Below are positions 32,066 through 43,778 of a DNA stretch of 64,000 nt, piece after piece; position 1 is the first letter of the stretch, and each line of letters starts with the position of its first letter. This stretch comes from Alloteropsis semialata (taxonomy: Eukaryota; Streptophyta; Magnoliopsida; Poales; Poaceae): NCBI GenBank assembly GCA_004135705.1, contig CM014273.1, positions 2,700,381 through 2,764,380 of the forward strand, in the 5' to 3' direction. The notes beneath the pieces were generated by a model that had not been told where the DNA came from, did no database searches, and saw nothing but the letters and a program-made list of their open reading frames with translations. The position numbers and the translations under genes were made by a program.

Positions 32066-32419
32066 CGAGAGAGATGGATGGCCATTGGCTGTGGCTAGTA
32101 TATATGCCCATTATTATATATATATATATATAATAAAATCTTCATTCTGGCCCTAGGTGCAGCGCATCCTCGCCGGCCATGGATTTGGGCGGCGCGGCGC
32201 AGCATCTTCCTTGTTCCTTTTCTTTTGTTGCAAGTGGGTGGGATTCATGGGCTCAATGAATTGCGGGCCGGGCCGCAGCCTGCTCACAGCCACAGCAGGG
32301 AGAGAGAGAGAGACAGGCAGCGGCAGACTGGTTTGAGAAAGTATTAGTCAACGAGCGCACTGTTCAATCATTTCATTTGCCCGAAATCCAGATCTGCCGC
32401 CGCCGCCGCCGCCGCCGCG
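32066..32419. promoter_or_regulatory. 354-bp divergent intergenic region (candidate bidirectional promoter)
   Basis: It separates the minus NT-C2-like ATG from the plus tetraspanin ATG. It has a TA-dinucleotide run at 32113-32133, a GA run (GAGAGAGAGAGA at 32302-32313) and a GCC-repeat 5' UTR (32397-32418) just before the plus ATG. Confidence 0.45.
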
Positions 32420-35400
32420 ATGATGATGTTCCGTCGCCGGAGCGGAGAAGGCGGCCGCAGCAGACGAGGCCTTGGCTGGGCTGCGTGCTGCCTGGGATTC
32501 CTGCTCAAGCTGCTCGCCTTCCTGCAGGCCTTCGCCGCCGTCTCCGCCCTCCTCTACGCCGCCTGGATCCTCTCCCGCTGGGCGCGCCACCACCAGCTCC
32601 ACCTGCACGACCTCCTCCCCGACCTCTGGTTTCCATCTCTCATCATGGCGACCGGTCTCTTCTACTGCCTCCTGCTGCTCGCGGGGTACCTGGCGGCCGA
32701 GATCAACACCGGATGCTGCCTCTGCTTCGTACGGACCTAGTCCCCTCTCATCTCTTCCTCCCTACCCCATGCGTGGTGTGGCTGACTGACTGACGGACTC
32801 TTCGTGTATATCTGTGTTGTATGCTGCCGCAGTACACTATCCCGGCCATGGCTATGATGCTGCTCGAAGCTGCCCTCGCTGCCCATCTCACGCTCAACCA
32901 GCACTGGATCCAGGTTGGTTTAGTTATCTACTCCACTACGCACAGCTTCCTCCTCCTCACATTTCTACTTAACTTGCCGTCTGCGCTGAGGACCTGCCAG
33001 ATGACCGCACCGGAGAGCTCCACAACTTGCTCTCCTTCATCCACAATAACCTCGACCTATGCAAATGCGCTGCTATTGCCATCTTCGCCACGCAGGTTTT
33101 TCCAGCCATTCCTACTCTGTACTGAATCAATGCCATGCCCGCCCTTGCTTAATTATCACTCCTATATCCTTAATGTACAGGCAATCTCACTGTTCCTGGC
33201 CATGATTTTACGAGCCATGCTGTCTGCCCGGACCATCGACTACGACAGTGATGAAGACTTTGTGGTCATAAGGAGGCCACTCCTCGTTGCCCAAGCTCCC
33301 CCACCTTATCTTCCCACAACGGTTGATACCAGAGGTTTCCGTCCAGACCTCTGGAGCTCAAGAATGAGACAGAAGGTGACAGCTGCCTCTCATTTCAACA
33401 CTTGCAATTCCGTATCAATATTACGTAGCTTAAACATGATCCAGAATTGGGCCAAAGGGGGTGCTAAGCCTCTTACAATTGAGATAACTTCTGATTTTAT
33501 AGGCTAAATATGCAGTGATTTCATGCTTTGTTATTATTGTCTAATTTTACATGTGCTTAATTGGTCCAAGGGACCTGCCACTGGATGTAAGGAAACTAAT
33601 CTACTAACCACATCATAACCTACACCTGTAGCACTTGACATTTTGATCCTGACAAAATTCCTTATTTGACACTGGGGAAATAACTCATTCCTTTTTTGGC
33701 CCTAATTTTTTTCCTTCCGTATTTGACACCGACTTCAACTTTCGTTCCCAAATTGACACTCCGTTTGATTTTCCATCCAACCACCGTTAAGTGTCATGTG
33801 AAAAGACTATTTTGCCCCTTCATCCAAGTGGGGCCACCACCGCTACTTTCTCCTTCCTCTATCTCCTCATATTCCCTCCTGTTCTGAATCTACGGTAGCC
33901 CTACACGCCCGGGGTGCGCGGCCATGCGGCGTGTAGGCGTGGCCTGAGCGGCCAGACGGACTCGACGGCTCTCGACCCTGCGCCTCGCAGCCCAGATGGC
34001 GGGCCGGCCAAGCACGGCTGCCATGCGGGCCCGGTGGCCGTCCAGGCAAGCTCGCGTGGCCCTTTTTTTTTTGTAAAGTTCGTTTTGTGTACTGATTTTC
34101 TTCACCCGAGAACAATTGCAGATGAGACAAAATGCCTTGTTCTTGTTCTTGCCGTGTGCATTCACGGTCGGTTTCCAATCTGCTATTTCTGTTGCTGAGC
34201 GATAATTGAGTGTCGATGATGACAGCGGTGCAACAGTTTTCGCCGACAAGAGTATTGATGCAACCTGAGATGCATAGGAAGCATCCTCACAGTTCATTGA
34301 GTCGATGAAGCCTTCATTGATGGTCGGCTGGCAAGCATGACATCCTACGGGCGCGGAGGCACGCCGCCTTGGCAGCCTGCGGGCACAGGGCCACGCGGCT
34401 CAGGTTGTTGAAGCCATGGGACTATGGGAGAGACTGAGAACGGAAATAGAGAGGAAGGAGAGAAAAATAATGATGTGGGACCCACGTCTATGACGGGCAA
34501 AATGGTCTTTTCATGTGTCATTTAGTGGTGGTTTGATGGAAAATGTGACAGTGTCAAATTGGGAATGGAAGTTGAAGTCGATGTCAAAATTTTCAGCGCC
34601 AAAATAGGAACGAGTCATTTTCTCATTGTCAAATAAGGAATTTTCTCGGGGTTTAGTTGTACTGTTAAAGTCAGCATTGTTGCTTTTCTGTTAAGTTCAA
34701 CGAGTTCTTTAACTGACATGGTGTCTGATGAGGAGTTTAGAAATCATGCTTGTATTCTGCCGGTTGTTTTTCTCAAGCAAAAGAAGTAGCTAGCGCCACC
34801 TCATGCATTTATGGTAGCTCACACCCAATTCATCCGCCCTGTGCATCTTTATTTCTTCTACAAAAAGTTCCCTTTATCCACCCTCAGTATTGACTAGACG
34901 ACTACCATACTAGTCATTAGTAGCATGGGATAGAGAATGCAACTAGAACCTATAGTCAAGCTCGTCTTCACAGTCAAATTTCTCAAGTTTGTCTACAAGG
35001 GCATCATTTCATTGTTTCATCCAACTCCATGTGCAATTTAAACACAATGACACACAGCAATGCGCACGAGTGCAAGTACATCCCTTCTCGATCTAAATCC
35101 AGAACTTAAGGTTGGGGATATTTCTAGTGAGCCATAATCTTGGGCAGATAGGGTTTGATCTATGGGCAATGGCAAATGAAGTTGTAAGATGATTAAGTAG
35201 CTATTTTGGCACACATACTTGCTGACCGGCATCCTGGAACCTTAAACTGAATCCATATAACTTGTTTGGAAAACCATAGCCTCTCTTTTTTTTTCTTTTC
35301 CTTCTGGGGCAAGCCTTATATTTTGCGGGGAATGCCCCAGCCTCTAATGCAGAAGCAAGTTGATTGACAAATGATGTGTACTATGGCCCTGTTTAGATTC

Positions 35401-35861
35401 GCGAAATTCCACCAATTCAATCAAAAGGCAACGCATTGAACTACGTGTCCCCTCTCTACTTTTTCAATTCCCAATGCATCTCCAATCATTGAATTCAATC
35501 GAATTCTCCCAATCTAAACAAGGCCACATGTACTGCTACAGTGCCTTGCTGCATGCTGTTTCTTGTCATCCTCTATTCCTCTGTGTTGCTTTACCTGTTT
35601 CGGACCATGCATCCACTCCATCACTAACCAATGAAAATCCTCATCCCACGATGCCATAAGATCATTTGATACAGCTTAAATGTCCACTCGATTTTTTTTT
35701 TCATGGGCTGCAGGAAACGATAGCTAGCCTAGCCTGAAAATAATTATTTTCATCGATTCTGGTAAACTAACTCACACTTTTTCGCTTACCTCCAGTATGG
35801 GTTGAACACAAGTGAGTACACCTACAACACGCTGGATGCAAATGCAGCACCGCCTCAGTGA
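32420..35861 (+). CDS. TOM2A-like tetraspanin family protein, five exons
   Basis: Exons 32420-32728, 32833-32913, 32991-33095, 33181-33375 and 35796-35861 all have GT-AG borders and phase-0 introns, for 251 aa and a TGA stop. There are four hydrophobic segments: FLLKLLAFLQAFAAVSALLY, FPSLIMATGLFYCLLLLAGY, TIPAMAMMLLEAALAAHLTL and AIAIFATQAISLFLAMILRA. Motifs are INTGCCLCFYTI after TM2, DLPDDRTGELHNLLSFIHNN in the loop, and a tail with DYDSDEDF and RRPLL. These match plant TOM2A-type tetraspanin-like membrane proteins (tobamovirus multiplication 2A homologues; tonoplast/endomembrane proteins). The start is the first ATG after the GCC-repeat leader. The last intron (2.4 kb) is enlarged by a transposon. 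The frame looks intact. Confidence 0.9.
33652..34648. mobile_element. long-TIR (foldback/MULE-like) element in the last tetraspanin intron
   Basis: Arms of about 150-165 bp are inverted (33652-33818 against 34495-34648). Shared blocks include AATTCCTTATTTGACA, CGACTTCAACTT and CATGTGAAAAGAC. The 660-bp middle is GC-rich at its left side and has no recognised gene. It is absent from coding exons and leaves splice sites intact. Confidence 0.7.
35385..35525. mobile_element. MITE (GGCC..TTTAGATTCG type), copy 1
   Basis: Ends GGCCCTGTTTAGATTCG and CAATCTAAACAAGGCC, with a CTCTCTACTTTTTCAAT core. It lies in the last tetraspanin intron. A sister copy is at 36907-37047. Confidence 0.75.
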
Positions 35862-36200
35862 GCAGAGAGCAGTCACGAAGCACCTGGTATGTACAGGCAT
35901 TGTATATTGTAACCATTCCTGGCGTATTGCTATTTACCTTTTCGAATACCTTGGTTGATGATCGTCCATTGCACTGTTGATATGTGGTCTGTTGGTGGTT
36001 ATATGGGCGCCGTGCATCTGTACAGTTTGTCTTGCATCATGTCATGTGGAGTGCTACGTTTTCTTTTTGGACAAAACAGTTGTTTGTTGAGCCTGCTGGT
36101 GATGTTACTTTTTTTTTCACGTACATACATACATACATATTCGTAGACACACAACAAAAATACAAATACTCTTTTGGAAGGAAAAGTCGGCTGAGTGGGG
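35862..36200 (+). other. tetraspanin 3' UTR and flank
   Basis: AT-rich DNA after the tetraspanin stop, with a CATA repeat at 36121-36140. No gene was seen. Confidence 0.5.
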
Positions 36201-36204
36201 AATG

Positions 36205-36900
36205 GGCCCCCAACACCAGCCAGACAGTCAGAGGATGCGGACGGGCCTGTCGAACACCCAGCTGAAGCTTATGGACCGGGACTCCATTCGGGCCGTCCGG
36301 TCGTGGGCCAGCTCTTCCATCCTTCGTTCGTATCTTGCGCGGCAGCCCGCACACGTAGCGTAGTCCTGCGCACGCCGCCCCTTGCCGGACAGGTCCGTCG
36401 TTACTTTCCACCTGCCCACCAAGTGCTCGTGCTCCACCATGTCCTGTCGCCGTTGTCGGCAGCCTGAAGCTTATGGACCGGGACTCCATTCGGGCCGTCC
36501 GGTCGTGGGCCAGCTCTTCCATCCTTCGTTCGTATCTTGCGCGGCAGCCCGCACACGTAGCGTAGTCCTGCGCACGCCGCCCCTTGCCGGACAGGTCCGT
36601 CGTTACTTTCCACCTGCCCACCAAGTGCTCGTGCTCCACCATGTCCTGTCGCCGTTGTCGGCAGCCGTGTACACGCCGGAAAGCTGCGCCACCGCCGAGA
36701 AGGGTTCGAAGAGGGCGCCGTCGCGGCTGTTGGTCATGAGCTCGCTGGGCATGGAGTGACCTTGGCGCGCATCACGGCGGCGAGCGCCCGCACCATGCCG
36801 TCCTGGTCGGTCTCCAAGTGGAAGGCCCTGGCGGTCCAGCCGTGGTCGTCGCAGCCGGTGGCGTCGCTGCCACCCGACACGCGCTTGGTAACGGGGCCTC
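36205..36900 (-). pseudogene. unidentified gene fragment containing a 202-bp tandem duplication
   Basis: Minus frames read CDDHGWTARAFHLETDQDGM, VRALAAVMRAKV and, further on, DGALFEPFSAVAQLSGV, then GRRAQDYATCAGCRARYERR. The last has a CxxC motif and is repeated because of the DNA duplication. The 202-bp period breaks the frame, so the pieces do not form one protein. GC content is exon-like. Parent family not recognised. Confidence 0.4.
36262..36666. repeat. perfect 202-bp tandem duplication
   Basis: 36262-36463 and 36464-36666 appear identical from CTGAAGCTTATGGACC through CGCCGTTGTCGGCAGCC, indicating a very recent event or an assembly artefact. Confidence 0.9.
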
Positions 36901-36906
36901 CTATAT

Positions 36907-37047
36907 GGCCTTGTTTAGATTCGCAAAAAGAGCCCAATTCGATCAAAAGCAACCGCATTGAACTTCGTGCCCTCTCTCTACTTTTTCAATTTCCAAGGGA
37001 ATCTGCTACAGTGAATTCGATCGAATTCCCCCAATCTAAACATGGCC
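36907..37047. mobile_element. MITE (GGCC..TTTAGATTCG type), copy 2
   Basis: Ends GGCCTTGTTTAGATTCG and CAATCTAAACATGGCC, flanked by TAT on both sides. Same core as 35385-35525. Confidence 0.75.
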
Positions 37048-38495
37048 TATGTCTACCGCGGTTGGTAACGGGGCCTCATGTATGTCTATGCGTAAACATA
37101 TCGTCTATAAAGTCCAATTGTAATATATAAAGCCCAATTATAGTTAATAGTGTGCTTGAGAAACAATTTCCGTTTCTGTTCTGCAAGGGCGCTGGACTTT
37201 TTTAACACCGTGCACGGGAAACTCTTCCCGTTTCTGTTCCGCAAGCGCGCTGGATTTTTTTTATCGTAGCAAGCAAGATGTTGCATTTAATTTTTTGCAA
37301 GGAGGGAAATGAACGGATGGGTACCAACTCACAAAATAAAGTTTCAACTTGCAAAATAATAATATAACTTAAGAATTGTAGCTTTAAAGTACACGATAAG
37401 ATAATCCACTTCTATAGTCTAAAAGAGTAAAATAGAAACTAATAAACTAATGTAGCGTTTGGTTGGTTACGTGATCTTGGACAGAAACTAGTCATGAAGT
37501 AGTACAGTCCGTCAATTCAACCTTAGTGCCGCTGCGCGTGGGCCTCTTGTCCGCGACGTGGTGCTGCTTGCTCGCGCAAAAAGCTTGCACGTCCCGGTTC
37601 CTCCTACCCTCGCTGCGCTTGGGCCCGCCTGTGGGCTTCCCCGTGCATATTGCTTCGTGCAGGTATAGGTGTTGGAGTCATACTCGCTGTCCTGCAGGCT
37701 ATTTTGCCCTCGCCAATAACGTTGGGCTCTTTTGCAACCTGCAAGGGAGAAAAAAGGAAGGCCAGGTCCAAGTGTTACGTGGGAAAATAAAAGAGATCAA
37801 GGTGGTCAGTAGATAGTCGGCCTTATCATTTTATATGAACGCAGGGCCGAAAGTGAGTCCGTGGCAATTAATATTTCAATCAGGCTGAAAGTCAATGATA
37901 AAACGCTAATCTTTGATTTAAATTATTAACATAGCTTAAACGTTAAGATCAAATTAGGAAATCAAAGTGATGTTGGGTCCTTGATGCTACGGTTCAACAT
38001 GCACCATCATTGATCTCTACGCTGTCCCAAAGCCGGACCCGGACCAATGTGCAAAATTGTTCGGCTAGCTACACGTCACTGCGCACATCACTACTGCCTT
38101 CGATTGACTAATAATTGGGCAACATATCCACATGGCAACTCCATCCTCTATTCCATGGCTCCGCATTGAGCATCATCATGCACACATGCCAATGGCAAAA
38201 CACATCTATTGTGCCCCATCACCGGCCACCACATAATTCGTGCCGGCGCCGGCACCAGTGGAAAAAAACTGTAGTGATAGTGTATCCGTGGTGCAAGTGC
38301 TTGTGATGTGGCATCCTAAGACCATGGAATCTATAAAGTTGCAACAATTTTACAGAAAACCCCTTATATGTCTTTAGTAAATTTTCATAATAGTCTACTA
38401 TACATTAAGTATATTTGTATGCTTATGTCTTTAGTAAATTTTGTTTAAACCCTCAAGTTAAACATCATCCTATAGTCAATCCTCCGCTTTTTATC
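37048..38495. other. intergenic, probably interior of a Helitron-like element toward its right end
   Basis: No gene supported. Two short AAACTAAA/TTTAGTAAATTTT-type repeats lie near 38370-38445. No helicase (Rep/Hel) motif was seen, so any Helitron is non-autonomous. Confidence 0.35.
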
Positions 38496-38525
38496 CTGTA
38501 GCAACGCACGGGCATATTTGCTAGT
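38496..38525 (+). mobile_element. Helitron-like 3' terminus, copy 1
   Basis: CTGTAGCAACGCACGGGC then ATATTTGCTAGT. It ends CTAGT, the required Helitron 3' tetranucleotide plus target T. It lacks an unmistakable long hairpin. A near-identical end is at 41205-41237. Confidence 0.45.
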
Positions 38526-39470
38526 CTATGTGGTCCGTCGTTGACCCTCACGGTCCCTGTGCGTGGGCCCATCTTCTATGACTACGATATGCTGCGGGTG
38601 TTCACGCCTATAGTTGACGCCGACAGGTACGGTGGGCCTGCCCGCACCCCTGCGACTCGCGCCGTCCGTCCGAGAAGTTCGAGGAGCACACCCCTGCGAC
38701 CCTCGCGCAGTCATGCTCGTGCCATACGTCCGAGAAGCTCGAGAAGAACCGACGAAGCAGAAGGAAAAGAGGAGAAAGACGGGTAGTCCACACTCCACAA
38801 CGTAGACGAGGAGAAAGACGGGCTCACTTTACCGGTGGACGGAGAACATCAACCATGCATAGTCGAGGCCCGTCGACGAAAGAGCGTCGGGGTTGGATAG
38901 GACGGCAAGACCGATGAACATGCGCGCCGCCGCTGCTCGCCACCAGACAACCGCGCGGGGAGACGTGAGGTCACGAGGAGCGTACGCGATGATAGTGGAC
39001 GCGAGTGCGGCCTCGATTGGAAGATTCACAAAGGAACTTTTGTAGGATTCACATCACAGGTGCAGGCGTGCAGCACGTACTGCACCGTAGAGATGTGAAG
39101 GCCTCAGAGACAGTGAGCAGGGTAAGCGCGACTTCCGACGACGGCGACGGCTCCCTCCCGTTCGTGAGCGCGGTGCTGGTGTCCAGCCGCGTGGACGGTG
39201 GACCACGCGCGTCACTCGGGTGAATCGGGGTCGGGGGCTGGCGTTGGTACTGCCGTCCTGCTCCCGCCGACGCCGATCGACTACCACGGTCTCCTCGAGC
39301 TGCCTGGCTTTTGTCGCCTCTCACCAGCGCAGCCGCAGCGTCGTGGCCTCCATTGCTTTGGTCTATAGAGAGAAAGGAGACAAGAGAGCGCTTGTAGCAG
39401 TACGATGAGAGACAACGCAATCCGCAGTAACAAGCACAAACTATCTTCTTTTTTGGCATGGTAATCTGGT
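38526..39470. other. GC-rich exon-like fragments without a resolvable gene
   Basis: Two blocks (38530-38800 and 38840-39300) have exon-like composition and minus frames such as MFIGLAVLSNPDALSSTGLD and EAALASTIIAYAPRDL. No start, stop and splice set joins them. They may be captured or decayed gene pieces. Confidence 0.35.
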
Positions 39471-40740
39471 ATACCAGGCGAATTTCCCGTGCATTGCGGC
39501 GGGATTTTCTAAGTTATTTGTATAAATTTGTTGGAACATACAAAAATAGAATATGTAAATGACGTGTGATTGCATCAATGATAAAAATTGGCAGAACTAC
39601 ACGAATGCTTACAGGAGATGAGCCGCCTGTTAGATTGCAGATATGGAGGGAGCGACCAAGGGAGAGGGGAGTTGGAGGGGCGGATAGTAGGTACATGGTG
39701 GAAGTGATCGAATTTGTGGAGGTGATGACGACTGTGAAGTGATCCGAACTCACATGAGGTTAGGCAGTGAGAATGGAAATTGATTTAGGGATGATAAATT
39801 TTGCACATGGTGGTGGATGATGTGGACAACTTTTATGATTAGTGGAAGATGAGGTGGATAGCTTGCATGAAGAGCTTTAGAGCTGATGGGCTGTTGGTGG
39901 GTATGAACTTTATAGATATATATAGGATATTGATGCGGCTTGCCCCTTGAGCCTTGATGAATCAATTAAATTTGTTTGAGGAGAAGAAGAGGCGGAGAAA
40001 CATCCTGAGGAGGAGGATGATACGCAGAAACTAGGCAAAGGCCTTGCGACTGGATTAGGGCAGAGGCCGATTTGCAGGGGGATGAATTACCACCCTCTTT
40101 TAGCCGATCATTTTAAATAATACAAAATAAGTATCATTAGAATGATCATAGAATATATTTTTTCATGCTAAAATCTATTTAAAAATATAAAAGTTAGTAA
40201 TTTTTTGTATAAATTTGATTAAACTTGAAATTGTTTGACTTCTCGGGAAGCAAGAGTTGCATTATTTTTAGGACGGAGGGAGTATATTGTATTACAGGAT
40301 ATAAATTTTCAATATTTTTTTTTTAAAAATGAGATGTACCCTATGCACCTATAGTAGATCCGCCCTGCCTAGCAAAATCAGCGATATGTCTTGCGTTATT
40401 TTGGGCCCCAACTAAAAGTATACAATCTAGCGTATTTTTACAGAATTCCAGTTGGCATAGCATGTGCTTATGTCTGGCATGGCATCACCATGCAAGTTTC
40501 TACCGGTCTGCCTGACCATATTGATGTTGTGTATTGGGACATACCATTCTCAGCTCGCTCGTAGTACGCGAGTAAATTGACAACAACCATATATACATAA
40601 TCGGCCTTGTCACACCCGTCAAATATGCAATACAAGCGTGCTTGAGCAGCACTGCCACTGGTGTTTATCCGCCACACTTGGTCGATCTGTTACTTGGGTT
40701 GAGCGGATCAGATGTGCACGCTTGCCAGCCGATGAATATT
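39471..40740. other. intergenic, with a Stowaway fragment
   Basis: AT-rich. At 40262-40284 a TTTAGGACGGAGGGAGTATA end resembles a decayed Stowaway or MITE terminus. No gene was seen. Confidence 0.4.
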
Positions 40741-40789
40741 GTGTTGTCATATAGAAAAAATGAGAACAAAGTTTTGGCATGACATCTTT

Positions 40790-41165
40790 GGTCAATAATT
40801 AAAATTTCATATTCTATAATTCCTAACTATTTTGTCTGTACGAATAGCATTATTGAGAAACAAATTCCTAACTATTTTGTCTGTACGAATAGCATTATTG
40901 AGAAACAAAGAAATACAGATGTTTCCTAATAAGATATTTTGATCCTTAGTGCAATGAAACACATAATAGTACAAATAAATAAAATGCAAACAAAGTTCTG
41001 GCACATCATCTTTGTCAATAATTAGAATTTCCCATCCTATAGTTTCTAACTATTTTGTCTTTACGAATAGTATTCTTAAAAAAACAAAGAAATATGTAAT
41101 GTTTTCTAATAGAGATATTTTGATCCTTAGTGCAATAAAAAAATATAATAGTAGAAATAAAAGTT
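40790..41165. repeat. nested direct repeats
   Basis: A 45-bp unit containing CTAACTATTTTGTCTGTACG is tandemly doubled at about 40821-40908. A longer unit, with AAAGTTYTGGCA, GTCAATAATTA and GATATTTTGATCCTTAGTGC, is repeated imperfectly at 40770-40965 and 40993-41145. Confidence 0.75.
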
Positions 41166-41204
41166 TCACAAGCAAGTGATAATATATGTGGATAGTATTG
41201 GTCT

Positions 41205-41237
41205 GTGGCAACGCACCGCACGGGCATATTTGCTAGT
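41205..41237 (+). mobile_element. Helitron-like 3' terminus, copy 2
   Basis: GGCAACGCACCGCACGGGC then ATATTTGCTAGT, ending CTAGT and followed by AATC. It shares 25 or more terminal bases with 38500-38525. Confidence 0.45.
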
Positions 41238-41884
41238 AATCAAAAAGTGGTCAAAAACTGAATCATTATGTCAACTTTTGTTTATTTTAACTTCAACGTT
41301 ACAAACCAAGAAATGTTGAACATTTCCATTGATGATAATTATAGAAATGTTGAACATTTAACGTACTAAAGTTGAAATGTACAAATATATTTATTCAATT
41401 AAAGTTAAGTTCAACCATTGCAAAGACATATAAAGCTGATCATTTAGAACAAATTGAAATGAAGATGTAGTACACATAAAGTTAAATATATTTGTTAAGT
41501 AAAATATTGGAGATGTTGAAAGCCTATAATAACAAATGTTGAAAGCCTATAATATCAAATGTTGGAAAAAACTAGAAATAATGTTAAAACTTGTATTTAG
41601 GCAAGCAATTGAATGAGCAGAACCAGATTAGCATCTCAATAAGATTGGCAGTGAACTTGTTGTACTTGTATGACAATAATCGACAATGTACAACTTTGTA
41701 TAAATTATTTCAATATTTTTTGCACCAAAAATTGAACCAATTTATTCAACCTTTTAAACTAGTTTGGAGAAAATGTTGAATCAAATAGTTCAGAATGTTG
41801 CCTATGCTAATTCAACATTTTAAATGTTTTTGTTATAATTTTATGTGAGAAAATGATAATATAATATAATTCAATTATTGTAAC
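41238..41884. other. AT-rich intergenic DNA
   Basis: Many 'AAATGTTGAA' words (41305, 41345, 41535, 41768) in dispersed direct repeats. No gene was seen. Confidence 0.5.
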
Positions 41885-43065
41885 ATGTTTTCTGCAATGT
41901 TCCCTAACCAATACAACCTTATATGGCAGGGGGTACATGGCCACCCAAACCCCGAACATGCTTCTGAACCCGATAGGACGGAGTCGCCCTAACAACCTAG
42001 AACCCTCACTAGTATAGCCTTCTATGGCAGGGGCACTTGGTCAAACCAGTACAGGCCTCTATGGCAGGGGGTACTTGGTCAGCCCTAACCAATACATACT
42101 TCTGAACCCGATAGGACGGAGTTGCCTCAACAACCCTGAACCCTAACCAGTACAGCCTTCAATGGCAGGGGGACCGAAACAGAAGCAATTTAGCCTTATA
42201 TGGCGGGGGTACATGGCCGAACCAAACCCCGAATATGCTTCTAAACCCGATAGGACGGAGTAGCCCCCAACAACCCTGAACCCTAACCAGTACAACCTTC
42301 TATGGCAGGGGGACCGAAACCGAAGCAGTTTAGCCTCATATGGCAGGGGGTACATGGCCGCCCCCAGAATTGTGGTACCTTCTGAACACGATAGGACGGA
42401 GTCGCCCCAACAACCTCGAACCCTAACCAATACTACCTTCTATGACAGGGGGCCCGAAGCAAATGCAATTTAACCTTTTATGGCAGGAGTACATGGCCGC
42501 CCCAAACCCTGAACATGCTTCTGAACCCGATAGGACGGAGTCGCACCCAACAAGCCTGAACCCTAACCAGTACATCCTTCTATGGCAGGGGGACCGAATC
42601 TGAAGCAATTTATCCTTATATGGCAGGAGGTACATGGCCACCCTAAACTCCGAACATCCTTCTGAACTCGATAGGAGGAGTCGCCCCCAACAACCCCGAA
42701 CCCTAACCAGTACAACCTTCTATGGCAGGGAGAGCGAAACCGAAGCAATTTAGCCTTCTATGGAAGGGGGTACATGGCCGCCCCAAACCCCAAACATCCT
42801 TCTGAAGTCGATAGGACGGAGTCGCCCCCAACAACCCTGAACCCTAACCAGTATAGCCATCTATTGCAGGAGGACCGATGCTGAAGCAATTTAGCCTTTT
42901 ATATAGCAGGGGATACATGGCCGCCCCCTGAACCATACAACCTTCTGAACCCGATAGGACGGAGTCGCCCCAAGAACCCTAACTAGTACAATCTTCTATG
43001 GCAGGGAGCACTTGATCGGTCGGCCCTAACCAACACATGCTTCTAAACCCTATAGGATTGAATCA
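41885..43065. repeat. ~140-bp tandem (minisatellite/satellite-like) array, about eight units
   Basis: The word CGATAGGACGGAGT or a variant recurs at 41971, 42109, 42248, 42389, 42528, 42669, 42809 and 42952, a spacing of 138-143 bp. Each unit also has GAACCCTAACCAGTACA and two TATGGCAGGGGG words. Short frames inside are repeat-driven and are not genes. Confidence 0.9.
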
Positions 43066-43421
43066 AACAAATAATTTGAAATGTGAAATGTTAAAACAAG
43101 AAATGAAAATTTTCCAAAAAAAAATTGAGATGTCGAAACAACTAATGAAAATTTACAAAGATGTGATTTGTTCAAATAAATAGTGAAAATTTTAATTCCC
43201 TTATGTAAAATTATTGAAGTAAGTTTTAAGATCTCAACATGTGGTTAATTATACTCGAGGATATGTAGCTGAAATGTTGAAACAAACATTTGGCAATGTT
43301 CAAAAAAAATAAGAAAATGTTCATAGCAATTGTCACAGTGGAAGGCAATTGTCAAAAAAATCTACCGGAAGATATATAGGATCTCTGGTTGGTAACATGT
43401 GCTAGGTTCGTGCCCGTGCGT

Positions 43422-43778
43422 TAGGGATGGAAATGGGTCGGCCTTGGACCCGGCCCCCATGAGGGCCACAGGTTGACCCAATTTTAATGTTTAAGTGTGG
43501 CCTCGATGGCCCAACAGGCCGCATGGGTCGGCCCATTATATTTTTAGACTATACCTATACAATCACTTTTAAATATATAAGAGATACAAATTATATTAAT
43601 GGTATCTTCAAGCACAAATTTAAGGTTTTGAATCGGCCCTACTTGACCCATTGGGTCGGTAGGTTCGGGCTCTTATGACCCCTTTTCTATTTGAGGCCGA
43701 CCCACGTGACCCATTGACCTTGCTTTTTTGGGTCAGGCCGACTACCCAATGGGTCGACCCGGCCCATTCCCATCCCTA
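43422..43778. mobile_element. hAT-like MITE
   Basis: The left end TAGGGATGGAAATGGGTCGG and right end GGCCCATTCCCATCCCTA are inverted repeats. GGGTCGGCC-type words extend inward in both arms. No clear 8-bp duplication was seen. Confidence 0.7.

Noticed and set aside
42143..42748. Short minus frames with repeated LYWLGFRVVGG peptides
   Set aside because: Produced by the ~140-bp tandem array; each unit repeats the same peptide and ends.
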